Shown here: piece after piece, positions 32,920 through 43,000 of the stretch
Numbering within the stretch: the stretch's first letter is position 1
Layout: every line of letters starts with the position of its first letter
Assembly: GCF_000002595.2 (NCBI RefSeq)
Contig: NC_057012.1
Span: 3,979,910 to 4,043,909, forward strand
Length of the DNA: 64,000 nucleotides
From: Chlamydomonas reinhardtii
Taxonomy: Eukaryota > Chlorophyta > Chlorophyceae > Chlamydomonadales > Chlamydomonadaceae
Direction: 5' to 3'
Position numbers and translations under genes: made by a program
Notes under the pieces: model-generated
Database searches by the model: none
Told to the model about the DNA's origin: nothing
The model's input: only the letters and a program-made list of their open reading frames with translations

Positions 32920-35900
32920 CTAAGCAGTACGCCCACGCTTGCGTGGTGGCGCAGTTGGTGTAACCCCTGCAGCCGGGGCCGGGGCCGTGTCGGCTGCAAC
33001 CTTGCGTTTGGACCTGCGTGTGGCCTGGGAAGCCCAGTACTCATCAATCGCAGACTCAGTGATGTGTGCTTCCGGTTCCCAAGTGTTGTGCTCAGGACCG
33101 TAACCTTCCCAGGAGACGAGGTACTCCTTGACCGTCTTACCGCCGCGCTTCTTGTCGCGGTGGGCCAGGAGGCGGTCAACGGACCAGTATGCGCCATCGT
33201 CAAGCACGGCCACAGGGGGCGGAGGCGTCCAGACGGAGCCGGGTGCCTGTTTGTGAGGTTTGAGGCGCGAAACATGGAAAACTGGGTGAATACGGTAGTT
33301 CGCTGGGAGGTCGAGTTTGACTGCGACAGGTCCAATTGTTTGAGTGACCGTATAGGGTCCAATCCAGAGCGGCAGAAACTTCTTCGTGCCGGGATGCTTA
33401 AGGTTGATGTGCTGAGTGTTCAGTAGCACTCTGTCGCCTACTTTGTAGCTCACCTCGCGCATGTTGCGATCGGCGTAGTGCTTGTAGCGCTCCTGAGCAG
33501 CGGAGATGCAGCGCTTAGCACGCTGGATGCTTTCCTCGATATCGGAGCAGAAGCGAGCAGCAGCAGGGACTTTGCTGTCTGCAGAGCCGAGAGTAGGCAG
33601 GCGAGGGTTGCGACAGTAGTTCAGCTGGAAAGGCGTTGCCTTGATGGATTCCTGGTATGTGTTGTTGATTGCGAATTCGACGAGTGGTAGCTTCTTATCC
33701 CAGTCGTCGTGAGTAGGATTTACGTAGTTGCGCAGAATTTCTTGCAGCACGCGGTTCATGCGCTCCGTTTGGCCATCCGTCTGTGGATGATAAGCTGTAG
33801 ACACGTTTTGCTTGGTGCCTGTGAGGCGATACAGCTCGGCCATGAACTTGTTCACGAAAACGGAGCCGCGATCGGATACGACCTCCTCTGGAAAACCGTG
33901 GCTTCGCCAAACAGTTTCAAGGAACAGCTGTGCAAAGTCTTCAGCTGTAATTGTCTCAGTCGTGGGGGCTACACGACACATTTTGGTTAGCCGGTCGACG
34001 AATACCACGATAGTGTCATGCCCGTCTCGAGTTGTGGGCAGGTGCGTAATAAAATCCATCGACACGTGTGTCCATACGTGTCGAGGGAGCTCCAAAGGCT
34101 TGCACAGACCCGCAGGCTTCTGCATGAGCGGTTTGTTTCGCTGGCAGAGCTCGCATCCTAGGACTTGGCGCCTTACGTCACTAGTGATGCCCGGCCACCA
34201 GAACTCTCGCTGGACAAGCTCGAGGGTTCGTTCGATACCCCGATGGCCGGCGTAGGGGCTGTCGTGAAGCTCCCTGATAATGCGGGTGCGCAAATCGTTG
34301 TAGTTAGGGACAACGATTTTGCCTTGGCAGCGGTAGAAACCATCAGTTTGGTCGTAGGTGACACCGTGGCGGGCGAGTGCCCTTGCGTCGACGAATAGCG
34401 GGTCGTGTGAATAGCTCACGCGAATCTCGCCGGGCAGAGAAGAGGTCAAGGAGTAACGGGACTGTGCCTTAGCGGCAAGTACCGTGGCGTGCATGCGAGA
34501 GAGGGGGTCTGCGACGTTGATACGGCCAGGCCGGTATTCCCACGTGTAGTGGAAGCGGGAAAGGTATTCAATCCAGCGCACTTGGCGGCGGGACAGTTTG
34601 GCCAGGCTCTTTTGTGAATCAATGAACGTGTTTGGGTTATGGTCCGTGACGAGTGTGATTTGCGGACCTTCCAGATAGCAGCGCCATTGTTTGAGCGCTT
34701 TGATCACACCAAGCAGTTCTTGCTCAGTAGTGGTGTAGTTGCGTTCAGGGGGCGTGAACTTGGAGCTTGTGTATGCAGCGGGGTGCCCTTCCTGCATGAG
34801 AACAGCGCCTGTACCTGCTAGTGAGGCGTCGCTGATAACTTCATAGTGCTTGTTGGGGTCAGGAAAACGCAGCACAGGTGCGTTGGTGAGGGCGAACTTG
34901 ACTCCGTTGAATGCCTCTTCCTGCTGTGTGCCCCACTGCCATTCGGCTGTACTGCCTGTGAGCTGTGTGAGTGGAGCCACGAGGCTTGAGTACCCCTGAA
35001 TGAATTTGCGAAAGTAGTTGGCAAGACCGAGGAAACCGCGCAGGCTTGACACCTCCTTGGGGGTGGGCCAGTCGCGTACGGTGGCGACTTTGCTTTCGTC
35101 CACCTTCAGTCCGTCTTTGCTGACGATCATGCCCAGAAATTTGAGCTCGGTGCGGTTAAACTCGCATTTGGAGCGCTTGGCTTGTAGCTGCTCTTGGCGC
35201 AGCGCTGTCAGCACGGTGCGAAGATGTTCAATGTGTTCCTCGGGAGTCTTGCTGAAGATGATTACGTCGTCCAGGTAAATCAGGACAAACTTGTTTAAAT
35301 ATGGTTGAAATACTTGGTTCATGACGGCCTGGAAAACGCTGGGCGCGTTGGCTAAACCCATGCTTAGGACCAGGAACTCGTACAGTCCGTCGGGCGTGCG
35401 GAAGGCAGTTTTCTGCCTGTCCTTGTCGTTGATGCGTATTTGATGATAGCCGGACTGCAGGTCGATGGATGAGAAGATAGTAGCGCCGTGCAGGGCGTCA
35501 AAAAGGTCCTCCGGGTTGGGGATGGGGTAGCGGTTCTTCACCGTAACCTTGTTCAGTGCACGGTAATCGATGCACATTCGCAGGCCACCGTCCTTCTTGG
35601 CGGCAAACAGAATGGGTGCGCCCCAAGGCGACGATGATGGCTGGATAAGGCCTAGCCGCAGCAGCTCTTGTACTTGCTTGCTGACTTCTTCGCGCTCATT
35701 GGGGGCCAAGCGGTACATGCGGGAGAACACTGGTTTTGCGCCAGGTTCCAGGTCGATTGTGTGTTCGATGCCGCGGTCCTTAGGCGGCCCTTGAATAGGT
35801 TCGAACACGTCTTTGAATTCGTCAAGAAGTGCGTTGAGTTGTGTTTCGGGAATGGTGGGTGTGGGTGAAGGGGAAGTTGGGTTGGTGGGGGTGGTATGCG

Positions 35901-37002
35901 TGGCGCACAGGTGTGGTGTCTCGGGAAAGATGGGTGGGTTGGTGCGGAGCTGTGCGGCGCACGCTGGCGGTGCAGATGATTCGGTATCGAGCCGTGACAG
36001 CACGTCGGGTTTGGCTTCGCGCACGACCACCAGCATGCCAGGCACGTTCTTGCGCATGGCGCGGCGGGCGGCGCTAGCGGACATGAGGTCGGGAGTGGTT
36101 GCGGCGAGCATGGCGCAGATGGCCTTCATGTGTGCAACGCCGGCATTCGTGTCCTCCCCACCTGCTGTCGAACCCTTATTGCACGAGTCAGCAACCAGCA
36201 GTATGTGCTTGGTGCTGCCGTTGGCGGGCTTGGTGAGCAGGCAGGTAAGGTTAGGGATGTCTAGCTTCACGCCGTTGGCGCGCATCCAGTCCATACCCAG
36301 AATCAAGTCAACGCCGGGCAGGAGGGATGGCATGACGAGTGCTGGGACGGCTGCGGTGTATTTCTGGATGTGCAATGGTAGTTGTGCGGTGCCTTCAAGG
36401 GTCACGCGCTTGCCGTCTGCGACTTCTACCTCCTTGGCGCCGTGCGGTGCGACGGTCAGGCCAGGGGGAAGTGCGTTCTTGCTAACGATGGAGTGGGATG
36501 CGCCTGTATCGATCAGGACTTTGTGTTGTGTGTGGCCAATGCGGCACTTGAAAATGAGAGCGTTGTCTGGGCTAGCCACGCGGAGCTTGGGCTGTTGCGG
36601 GGGGTCGTACCATGCTTGCAAGTCCTGCGGTGCAGGGTCAAGCTGATTGCTGTCCGCTGACGTTGCAAAGAGAAGTGTACCCGTGGCGTATTCTTGCAGG
36701 AGTGTCATGCCCGTGGTAAGCTTGCCGCTGAGCGAGCCCTTAGGAGCGATGATCACTGCGCTGGTGTCGAATGGCCTAGTTGCCTTGCAACGCTGGTAGT
36801 GCTTAACCCAGTACTGCAGCTGACCATGCGGTGGGTTGAGCCAAACGTGGTGACCGCCGACGTCTGACTTAAAGAACGAGCGCTTGGGACAAGCAAAGGT
36901 GGCGCAATGAGCATTGGAGCCTTCATCATTACACGCAGCGTCAAAGGAGAAGTCTCGTCCTGAGGCAGTTTGCAAACTCAAGAACTCAGCTCGACTGAAC
37001 AT
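32920..37002 (-). CDS. pol: Gypsy pol with N-terminal methyltransferase-like domain
   Basis: 1360 codons from ATG 37002. Residues 15-95 read FSFDAACNDEGSNAHC, VWLNPPHGQLQYWVKHY and SAVIIAPKGS, the layout of phage-type DNA N6-adenine methyltransferases (FD.A....NA.C, then a NPP motif, then W). Protease about 155-245 (LIDTGASHS, LILGMDWM). Reverse transcriptase about 430-630 (YLDD at 576). RNase H about 715-840. Integrase about 900-1180, with an N-terminal H/C zinc region, D983, D1044 and E1080 spaced as DD35E, and a GPY-like module near 1215. Chromodomain 1272-1325 (EYLVSWEGYGPEHNTWEP), which in chromoviruses guides integration by binding histone marks. Basic tail at the end. The frame is the same as gag and stays open upstream of this ATG back to the gag terminator. 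Confidence 0.97.
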   Translation of the reverse strand: MFSRAEFLSLQTASGRDFSFDAACNDEGSNAHCATFACPKRSFFKSDVGGHHVWLNPPHGQLQYWVKHYQRCKATRPFDTSAVIIAPKGSLSGKLTTGMTLLQEYATGTLLFATSADSNQLDPAPQDLQAWYDPPQQPKLRVASPDNALIFKCRIGHTQHKVLIDTGASHSIVSKNALPPGLTVAPHGAKEVEVADGKRVTLEGTAQLPLHIQKYTAAVPALVMPSLLPGVDLILGMDWMRANGVKLDIPNLTCLLTKPANGSTKHILLVADSCNKGSTAGGEDTNAGVAHMKAICAMLAATTPDLMSASAARRAMRKNVPGMLVVVREAKPDVLSRLDTESSAPPACAAQLRTNPPIFPETPHLCATHTTPTNPTSPSPTPTIPETQLNALLDEFKDVFEPIQGPPKDRGIEHTIDLEPGAKPVFSRMYRLAPNEREEVSKQVQELLRLGLIQPSSSPWGAPILFAAKKDGGLRMCIDYRALNKVTVKNRYPIPNPEDLFDALHGATIFSSIDLQSGYHQIRINDKDRQKTAFRTPDGLYEFLVLSMGLANAPSVFQAVMNQVFQPYLNKFVLIYLDDVIIFSKTPEEHIEHLRTVLTALRQEQLQAKRSKCEFNRTELKFLGMIVSKDGLKVDESKVATVRDWPTPKEVSSLRGFLGLANYFRKFIQGYSSLVAPLTQLTGSTAEWQWGTQQEEAFNGVKFALTNAPVLRFPDPNKHYEVISDASLAGTGAVLMQEGHPAAYTSSKFTPPERNYTTTEQELLGVIKALKQWRCYLEGPQITLVTDHNPNTFIDSQKSLAKLSRRQVRWIEYLSRFHYTWEYRPGRINVADPLSRMHATVLAAKAQSRYSLTSSLPGEIRVSYSHDPLFVDARALARHGVTYDQTDGFYRCQGKIVVPNYNDLRTRIIRELHDSPYAGHRGIERTLELVQREFWWPGITSDVRRQVLGCELCQRNKPLMQKPAGLCKPLELPRHVWTHVSMDFITHLPTTRDGHDTIVVFVDRLTKMCRVAPTTETITAEDFAQLFLETVWRSHGFPEEVVSDRGSVFVNKFMAELYRLTGTKQNVSTAYHPQTDGQTERMNRVLQEILRNYVNPTHDDWDKKLPLVEFAINNTYQESIKATPFQLNYCRNPRLPTLGSADSKVPAAARFCSDIEESIQRAKRCISAAQERYKHYADRNMREVSYKVGDRVLLNTQHINLKHPGTKKFLPLWIGPYTVTQTIGPVAVKLDLPANYRIHPVFHVSRLKPHKQAPGSVWTPPPPVAVLDDGAYWSVDRLLAHRDKKRGGKTVKEYLVSWEGYGPEHNTWEPEAHITESAIDEYWASQATRRSKRKVAADTAPAPAAGVTPTAPPRKRGRTA

Positions 37003-37194
37003 CCTATCTGCCTTATGCGTGTGTGTGGTGCCCGGTGCCGTAGCAGCCGTGGCGTGCGTATGCTTGTGCGATGGGTGCTGACAACCCTGATGCGGTGCGG
37101 GGTGCGTACACTGCCCACTACCTAGCGACTCATGCTCATTAAATGATGGCTGCGCAGCGGGGCTGCCACCTAAACCTTCACGCTGCGCAACACC

Positions 37195-39324
37195 CTACGC
37201 GGCAAACTTGGGGTTGTGGTCGCGGCAGGTGTTCCACTTGCGGCTGACGTCCTCACGGGCGCACTTGGTGCAGAACCCGAGAGTCTTCAGGCCGGCAATG
37301 CTCTTGTCCTCCTCCGAGCGCTGGCGCTTCGCGGAGCCGCCGGCGCCGTCGCCCATGCGGTCGCGCAGGGCGTCGAACTTGTTCTCCAGGCGTCCGAGCG
37401 CCTGTGTTTTGCGAGCATTGCGGAGGGGCACATAGCGGTCAGGGCGCTTAGTGTGCTTGAATGCGTGAGTGCGGGGAGCGTGCTTGCTGTGCGTGTGCGG
37501 CTTGCCGCGGTGGGGCAAGCGCTTAACGTACGCGACGGTTGCATCCCCGTCTCCGTCAGAACCCTCATCGTCACTGCTGGAAGCGTTGTTGCAGTCGTCG
37601 CTGTCCGTGCCTTTGGGAATGCTGGCTACGGCGGCGCTGGCGCTGGCACGTTTGCGCATGCGGTACCCTAGCTCGGCAGCGTACGCGGCGTCTATCGCGG
37701 AGGCAAGGGTCTTGTGGCGCTTGTTGTCTCCGTCGACTATGGCATCGCGCGCAAGGCTGGGTAGCATGTTATCGAAGAAGTACTGAATCCGGTCTGCCTC
37801 AGCCATGTCAGGGGCTTCGAGCAGCAGGGTAGTGAACTTCTGCACGTACTGCGAGACAGGCATGCCGGGGGTCTGGCGCGCCTCACCGGCACTGATGCGC
37901 TCGCGCACGCGCTGGGGTTCCGACTGGTTCTCTAGGTCGCCGTACGCGCGCTTAAACTCAGCCTGCAGTGCGGTGGCGTCTAGAGCCTTGCCAGTGGAGT
38001 GGTAGTATGCGCGCAGGTTTTTGAACCATGTGGCCGCGGGTCCCTCTAGGAAGAACTCGAAGTCGTTAAGCAGGTTCATGCCCGTGCGGCCCATGTATGA
38101 GGTAACCGACGCGAACCACACCTCCCTGTCCCCAATGCTCTTATCTAAGTCGGGATCACCCGCAAGCTTAGACGGACGGGGCAGGTGGCGCGCGTATGGC
38201 ACAGCGGTGCTAGGTGCCGAACCCGGACTCACCAGCTGAATCTCGTGGACGGCGGCGTTCAGCGGAGCCTGAGAGTTGCGGAGGTTGGCCACGTCAGTGT
38301 TGGTGTTGACCAGCAGCGAGTGCATGTTCTGCAGCCCGTTGCGCAGACTCTCGACCGCCTGCTGGGTGCCGTGGCCGGTGCGCTGGACGTCCTCCAGCAG
38401 GTGGCCGTGGCCGTTCTGCCGGTGGCGCAGGGTGTCCAGCTGCGACATGACGCTGGGCGGCTGGTGGAAGGCAGGACCGCCGGTGCCAAAGGCAGGCCCG
38501 GCGTGACCGTAGGTGGGGCCGGGGCCGTAGCTGGCCGGCGCCATGGGAGCGGAGGGCTGGTGGTCGTAGCCGTACTGCGGGGCAGGGGCGGCCGTGGGTG
38601 GGGGAGCATGTGAGTGCGTCTGTGGAGCACTTGACAGATTGTTGGGTGGTGGTGGCGGCCGCAAGCGGGCGCGGGCTGCACGCGGGGGCGCGTTAGCGGC
38701 TGACGGGTCCGACGCGGTCGGTGGAAGGTCGGAGCTGACCGGAGCGCCCGTGCCCGTGCTAGGTCCCGCTGCGAGGGACGCACGGACGCGGCTATAGATG
38801 CCACTCGGGCCCATTGTGAGGGCCTGCTCCGGTGCGGAACGAGCGAGCGATGCAGTGCGAGGGCCATGCGATTCGTGGCTGCCGTCGCTACCGTTTGAGG
38901 TAGGTTGGAGTGGATTAATGCTAGTGCCCGTAGGTTCAGCTAGCGATTGTGTAGCCGCACGAGTCGGCGAGCGGCGAAGAGTTGATTGCAATGCGTTGTG
39001 CACCCGCGACATCAAAGCGAGTGCAGTGGACGTAGGCAATGACAGTATGTTGCGAAACATTCCACTGACCTCATCGCCTTCGCCGGCGGAGAGCATCTCG
39101 TCGTCGTTGTTCGAGCCCATGCCCGGCGCGGATGCAGGGCGAGGGGGCAGGTGGACAGACGACGGAGCAGCGGAGCCACCAGAGCCAGCACGCGGCGCGG
39201 CGGCAGCCGCAGCTGCAGCGGCAGCGGCCGCAGCGGCAGCCTGCTGGGCGAGAGCCTGCTGAGCAGCAGCGGCCTGGGCAGCCTGAGCGGCAGCCTGAGC
39301 CGCGGCTTCAGCAGCGGGGTCCAT
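37195..39324 (-). CDS. gag: Gypsy gag polyprotein
   Basis: 709 codons from ATG 39324. The first ~50 residues are Ala/Gln-rich, then come long Pro/Ser-rich stretches. About residues 385-540 is the capsid-like retrotransposon gag domain (REVWFASVTSYMG, EGPAATWFKNLRAYYHSTGK, QYVQKFTTLLLEA). A basic region follows, and the C-terminus has a Cys/His cluster (CTKCAREDVSRKWNTCRDH) that may bind nucleic acid. It forms the virus-like particle core. Confidence 0.95.
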   Translation of the reverse strand: MDPAAEAAAQAAAQAAQAAAAQQALAQQAAAAAAAAAAAAAAAPRAGSGGSAAPSSVHLPPRPASAPGMGSNNDDEMLSAGEGDEVSGMFRNILSLPTSTALALMSRVHNALQSTLRRSPTRAATQSLAEPTGTSINPLQPTSNGSDGSHESHGPRTASLARSAPEQALTMGPSGIYSRVRASLAAGPSTGTGAPVSSDLPPTASDPSAANAPPRAARARLRPPPPPNNLSSAPQTHSHAPPPTAAPAPQYGYDHQPSAPMAPASYGPGPTYGHAGPAFGTGGPAFHQPPSVMSQLDTLRHRQNGHGHLLEDVQRTGHGTQQAVESLRNGLQNMHSLLVNTNTDVANLRNSQAPLNAAVHEIQLVSPGSAPSTAVPYARHLPRPSKLAGDPDLDKSIGDREVWFASVTSYMGRTGMNLLNDFEFFLEGPAATWFKNLRAYYHSTGKALDATALQAEFKRAYGDLENQSEPQRVRERISAGEARQTPGMPVSQYVQKFTTLLLEAPDMAEADRIQYFFDNMLPSLARDAIVDGDNKRHKTLASAIDAAYAAELGYRMRKRASASAAVASIPKGTDSDDCNNASSSDDEGSDGDGDATVAYVKRLPHRGKPHTHSKHAPRTHAFKHTKRPDRYVPLRNARKTQALGRLENKFDALRDRMGDGAGGSAKRQRSEEDKSIAGLKTLGFCTKCAREDVSRKWNTCRDHNPKFAA

Positions 39325-39347
39325 AGCTATCAGGGGCTAGAACGAAA

Positions 39348-39361
39348 GGCGTTTCGCACCA
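39348..39361 (-). promoter_or_regulatory. Probable primer binding site of the gypsy element
   Basis: TGGTGCGAAACGCC (minus strand) starts two bases inside the 5' LTR. The leading TGG pairs with the CCA end of a tRNA. The tRNA is not identified. Confidence 0.65.
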
Positions 39362-39362
39362 C

Positions 39363-39633
39363 TGTAACAGTCGTGTGCTAGACTTAGAATCTGACCTATA
39401 GACTACCTATATAAACAACCGAGAAAGGTGGTGTTAAGATACACCGGGGTGTTTCCGAGGCGCTTAAGTAGCCCGGTGGGCACGGTTGGCGGGAAACCGT
39501 GTAACCGTAGTTACTAGGGTTTAGGCGAAGAACGTCCGAGCAATGGACGAACGCCATACGGAATGTGATACGGAATGCCCTTGTCTTCCAACCGTGTGTC
39601 GAGAGAGTTTAAGTCCGTAGACCTCTTGTTACA
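39363..39633 (-). repeat. 5' LTR of the gypsy element
   Basis: 271 bp, identical by eye to the other LTR, followed by the 5-bp duplication GCCTC and then LINE sequence. Confidence 0.95.
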
Positions 39634-40547
39634 GCCTCCCAGCACCGCACTGCCGTGCCGAGCGTGAGCAGACCCGGCAGCGCCACGAGCGCTGGGAAGT
39701 CACGTTCCAAGCCACCCGCCTGAAGCCCTGCCGCACACGGCAAGACTGGATTGCCCCAGAGCGGAAGTGCAAAGCACCAGGGCCCTGGCACCAGCACAGC
39801 CGGGCGTAGGATTGTAACCGGAGGCAGGTAGCTGAGGGCACCCAGGAGGCGCACGAGGGCTGGGCAGGTTGCCGCCACCGGCTGGCCGAAGATTGCACAG
39901 CCATCGGCAGCGGGTCCGACACCGCCGGCCGCCCGCTGCATCGTCAGGACGCAGAGGGGGTGGGCGGCCGTGTGTAGCTGCTGCACCAGGGCGGTGGCGG
40001 CGGCTGTCCACGGCGGTACGTAGGTGCCAGCCGCAGAGCCGTGCATGTGCTGCAGCCAGCGCACAGCCAACACAGCGTGTCGGGCGTGCACGTGTTCCAC
40101 CACCGGCAGCAGTCCAAAGCCGCCATCGCGTGGCGGCAGGGCGACGCAGTCGGAGGGGAGGCCGGGAAGTCGGGCCCGGCCAGCACCTTGCGGCGTGGCA
40201 ACGATGATGCGGCGGTCCACAAACCGCACAAGCGTTTTGAGGAAGTCTGCCAAAACCGTCTGCGGCGGCAGACCCGCAAACTCCATATGGTAGAGCACAC
40301 GGCTGACGGCGTAGGAGGAGGCACAGAAGCCACGGCCAAAGGCAGTTAGGGGGAGGCCGCAGAGCGTCCCCAGGGTGCCAATGGCAGGGGAGAGGGAAGG
40401 AGCCCCCTGGGCTGCAGCCGTGCCAAATGGGAGGTCGTAGAAGACCACACCCAGCGTGCGCGAGTGCGAGACTACGCGCAAGCCATGCGCCATAGCAACT
40501 GTGTTGGGCGGGGCAGGCGCGGCTACGGCCGGCGCGGCTACGGCCGG
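39634..40547 (-). mobile_element. LINE array, copy C, upstream half
   Basis: Starts with the GCCTC duplication, then LINE coding sequence (40547-39639) with GLRVVSHSRTLGVVFYDLPF, SRVLYHMEFAGLP, GGFGLLPVVEHVHARH, YVPPWTA and CFALPLWGNPVLP. This lies downstream of the reverse transcriptase core, which has been lost by 5' truncation at about 40547. The truncated end abuts the 3' end of copy D. Confidence 0.92.
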
Positions 40548-42419
40548 TTAGCTGATAGAGGTTACATGTGGGACGACAGCCGTGGACTAGCCAGGGCCCC
40601 AAAAACGTACGAGACACGCACGCTCACCCGAGGAGAGATCCCCGAATGACCCCCATGCTCCTCGCCTCCGGAGAGGGGAGGAACCCCAGGCCCGGCTCAC
40701 CGCAAACGCTAGCGCTGCTCACCTAAGCCGTGGGTCGGCGTCATAAGACTACCTCTTATTGCGAGTCCCTAAGCTGACAAGCTAGGGTGAGGCCGGTGGC
40801 GAGTCCGCTGTTGGCCCTACCAAGATAACCCCTCCAACATCATCTGACGCTAGGAATGGGTGCTGGTGCGGGACAAGGTCCCAGCGGCGCGGAGGCCGAC
40901 GCAGACTCACAAACGCAGCTAGCCGTGACCAGAAGTCCGCAATCACCTCCACACCGATCCTTCGCACAACAGCAACCTCCGCAGTCCGGTCTGCAGCATC
41001 ACGGCAAGCGTAAAGGCGCTGTCGGCCGTATTCCAGGGCCGCCACAGCAGCCAAGCACACGATGTCCCACACCGCCTGCGATAGCCCTGGTGGCGCCTGT
41101 ACTAACCACAACTGGTTCCGTGTGATGTCCACATTCGCATGCTCCCGCATCACATCACGCAGAGCCTCCGCCACCACACAGTCCCAGAAGTGATGAACCC
41201 TAGCCCCAGCAGTCATCTGAGTCCCACAAGGGCATTTCTCCACGCGTCCATCTGCGGCCCACGCCGCAAGCATCCCAAAGCCCGTGAACCCATTGACTGC
41301 CAGACGCCAGAGCGGTTCCTTGTGTCGCGGCTCCCACACCAAAGCCCACAGCCGCGCCAGGGCCGCCCGCAGCGCATGAATCGCTTCCGCTGGCGGCGCG
41401 GCGCCGCTGTAGGCCTCTTGGATGAAGGCCAAGTGACGCACGCGGAGTGCGTCGTACGCAGGCGCAAGTTGAAGCTGGGTTGCCTGCTTCACCGTAAGGG
41501 TCAGCAAGGGCACGTCAGCCGCGCCATGCCGCCACCCCAGGCTCTGCGCAAGCAGCAGCCATACCTGGGGGGCAGGAGGCGCGGAGGCCGCGCCGCCAGG
41601 CGCATGCAAGGTGGCCGACGCCGCCACCCTCCACGCCGCCGGTACACGGGCCAGCAGCGCGGAGAATTGGGCAGCAGCATCCGGGCCGGACTGCAGCTCC
41701 GGCGGCACGCGCGCCATATCCGCAATGCGCAGGATGGGGCGCAGGACGGACCGCTTGTACTGCATAGTGCAGCGACGCGCGAGGCGCGGCCCCAGCGCAC
41801 CAGCCGGCTTGGAAGCCACCAGCTGGCGCACCGCGGCCAGCGCCTCCCAGCACCGCACTGCCGTGCCGAGCGTGAGCAGACCCGGCAGCGCCATGAGAGC
41901 CGGGAAGTCACGTTCCAAGCCACCCGCCTGAAGCCCCGCCGCACACGGCAAGACAGGATTGCCCCAGAGCGGAAGTGCAAAGCACCAGGGCCCGGGCACC
42001 AGCACAGCCGGGCGTAGGATGGTGACCGGAGGCAGGTAGCTGAGGGCACCCAGGAGGCGCACGAGGGCCGGGCAGGTTGCCGCCACCGGCTGGCCGAAGA
42101 TTGCACAGCCATCGGCAGCGGGTCCGACACCGCCGGCCGCCCGCTGCATCGTCAGGACGCAGAGGGGGTGGGCGGCCGTGTGTAGCTGCTGCACCAGGGC
42201 GGTGGCGGCGGCTGTCCACGGCGGTACGTAGGTGCCGGCCGCAGAGCCGTGCATGTGCTGCAGCCAGCGCACAGCCAACACAGCGTGCCGGGCGCGCACG
42301 TGTTCCACCACCGGCAGCAGTCCAAAGCCGCCATCGCGTGGCGGCAGGGCGACGCAGTCGGAGGGGAGGCCGGGAAGTCGGGCCCGGCCAGCACCTTGCG
42401 GCGTGGCAACGATGATGCG
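40548..42419 (-). mobile_element. LINE array, copy D (5'-truncated)
   Basis: The 3' end is at TTAGCTGATAGAGG (40548), the 3' UTR runs to 40781, and coding 42419-40782 stays open for about 545 codons. It matches copy C nearly residue for residue, so both derive from a recently active source. Truncated at 42419, where ATAGAGGTTACATGTGGGAT follows: 20 bp like the element's own 3' end, either another copy's tail or a target duplication. Confidence 0.92.
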
Positions 42420-42442
42420 AATAGAGGTTACATGTGGGATGA

Positions 42443-43000
42443 TGCCCAGCTATCTACGGGTCCTCTGGAAAGTGTGACGCATCCTGTGCGTCGTCGCGTA
42501 CAGCGCGATTTCGGCCCAACGCATTGACATAGCCGAATGATCATAGCTTCCTCTATACGTGATCTTGGTCCCAGGGCGCGAGAGCGAGTGCAGCGTATGA
42601 ACGAGGCCAATAACTGCGCTTCATTGTCAGGCGCGAAAATGCGTGTAGCGATAACCTACATCGCAATTCACAGGTAGCACAGATAAGGCTGTCTGAAAGC
42701 ACTAGAACATGCACATGAAAGCCAACTCGACCGATCACAAACACGAAAGCTTCCACGTAGATGACGAGGAGACGTATCCATGCATATCGTTGATATATGC
42801 AGAAATGCACAGTTGCGAACTTTGGCGGGAGGTGCCAGCTCGGCGACGCCGACCTCGCTTCCCGCCCCCCCCACCCCCACCCCCCACCCCCCCACCATTA
42901 CTCTGCTTTGTTCTCCGCGTGACAGCATGGCAACGCCGCATGCCCATATCTTGTCCCAACTTCTAGAGCTCGGTAGCTGGGCTCATGGGCTAAGTTGGGC
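42443..43000. other. Unassigned sequence
   Basis: Lower-GC stretch with a C-rich run at 42865-42895. No gene recognised. Confidence 0.35.

Larger units (their letters stand above)
32565..39633 (-). mobile_element. Ty3/gypsy chromovirus, looks whole
   Basis: LTRs of 271 bp (32565-32835, 39363-39633) start TGTAACAG and end TTGTTACA and look identical. Target duplication GCCTC lies at 32560-32564 and 39634-39638. Gag (39324-37195) and pol (37002-32920) are open. Pol order is methyltransferase-like domain, protease, reverse transcriptase, RNase H, integrase, chromodomain, which makes it a Ty3/gypsy chromovirus. It sits inside LINE copy C. Identical LTRs point to a very recent insertion. Confidence 0.98.

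Noticed and set aside
35813-36646. 277-codon plus-strand frame inside pol
   Set aside because: Antisense shadow of the gypsy pol reading frame.
42420-42442. A fifth LINE copy right of copy D
   Set aside because: Only about 20 bp match the LINE 3' end; it could equally be a target duplication, so it is not listed as a copy.
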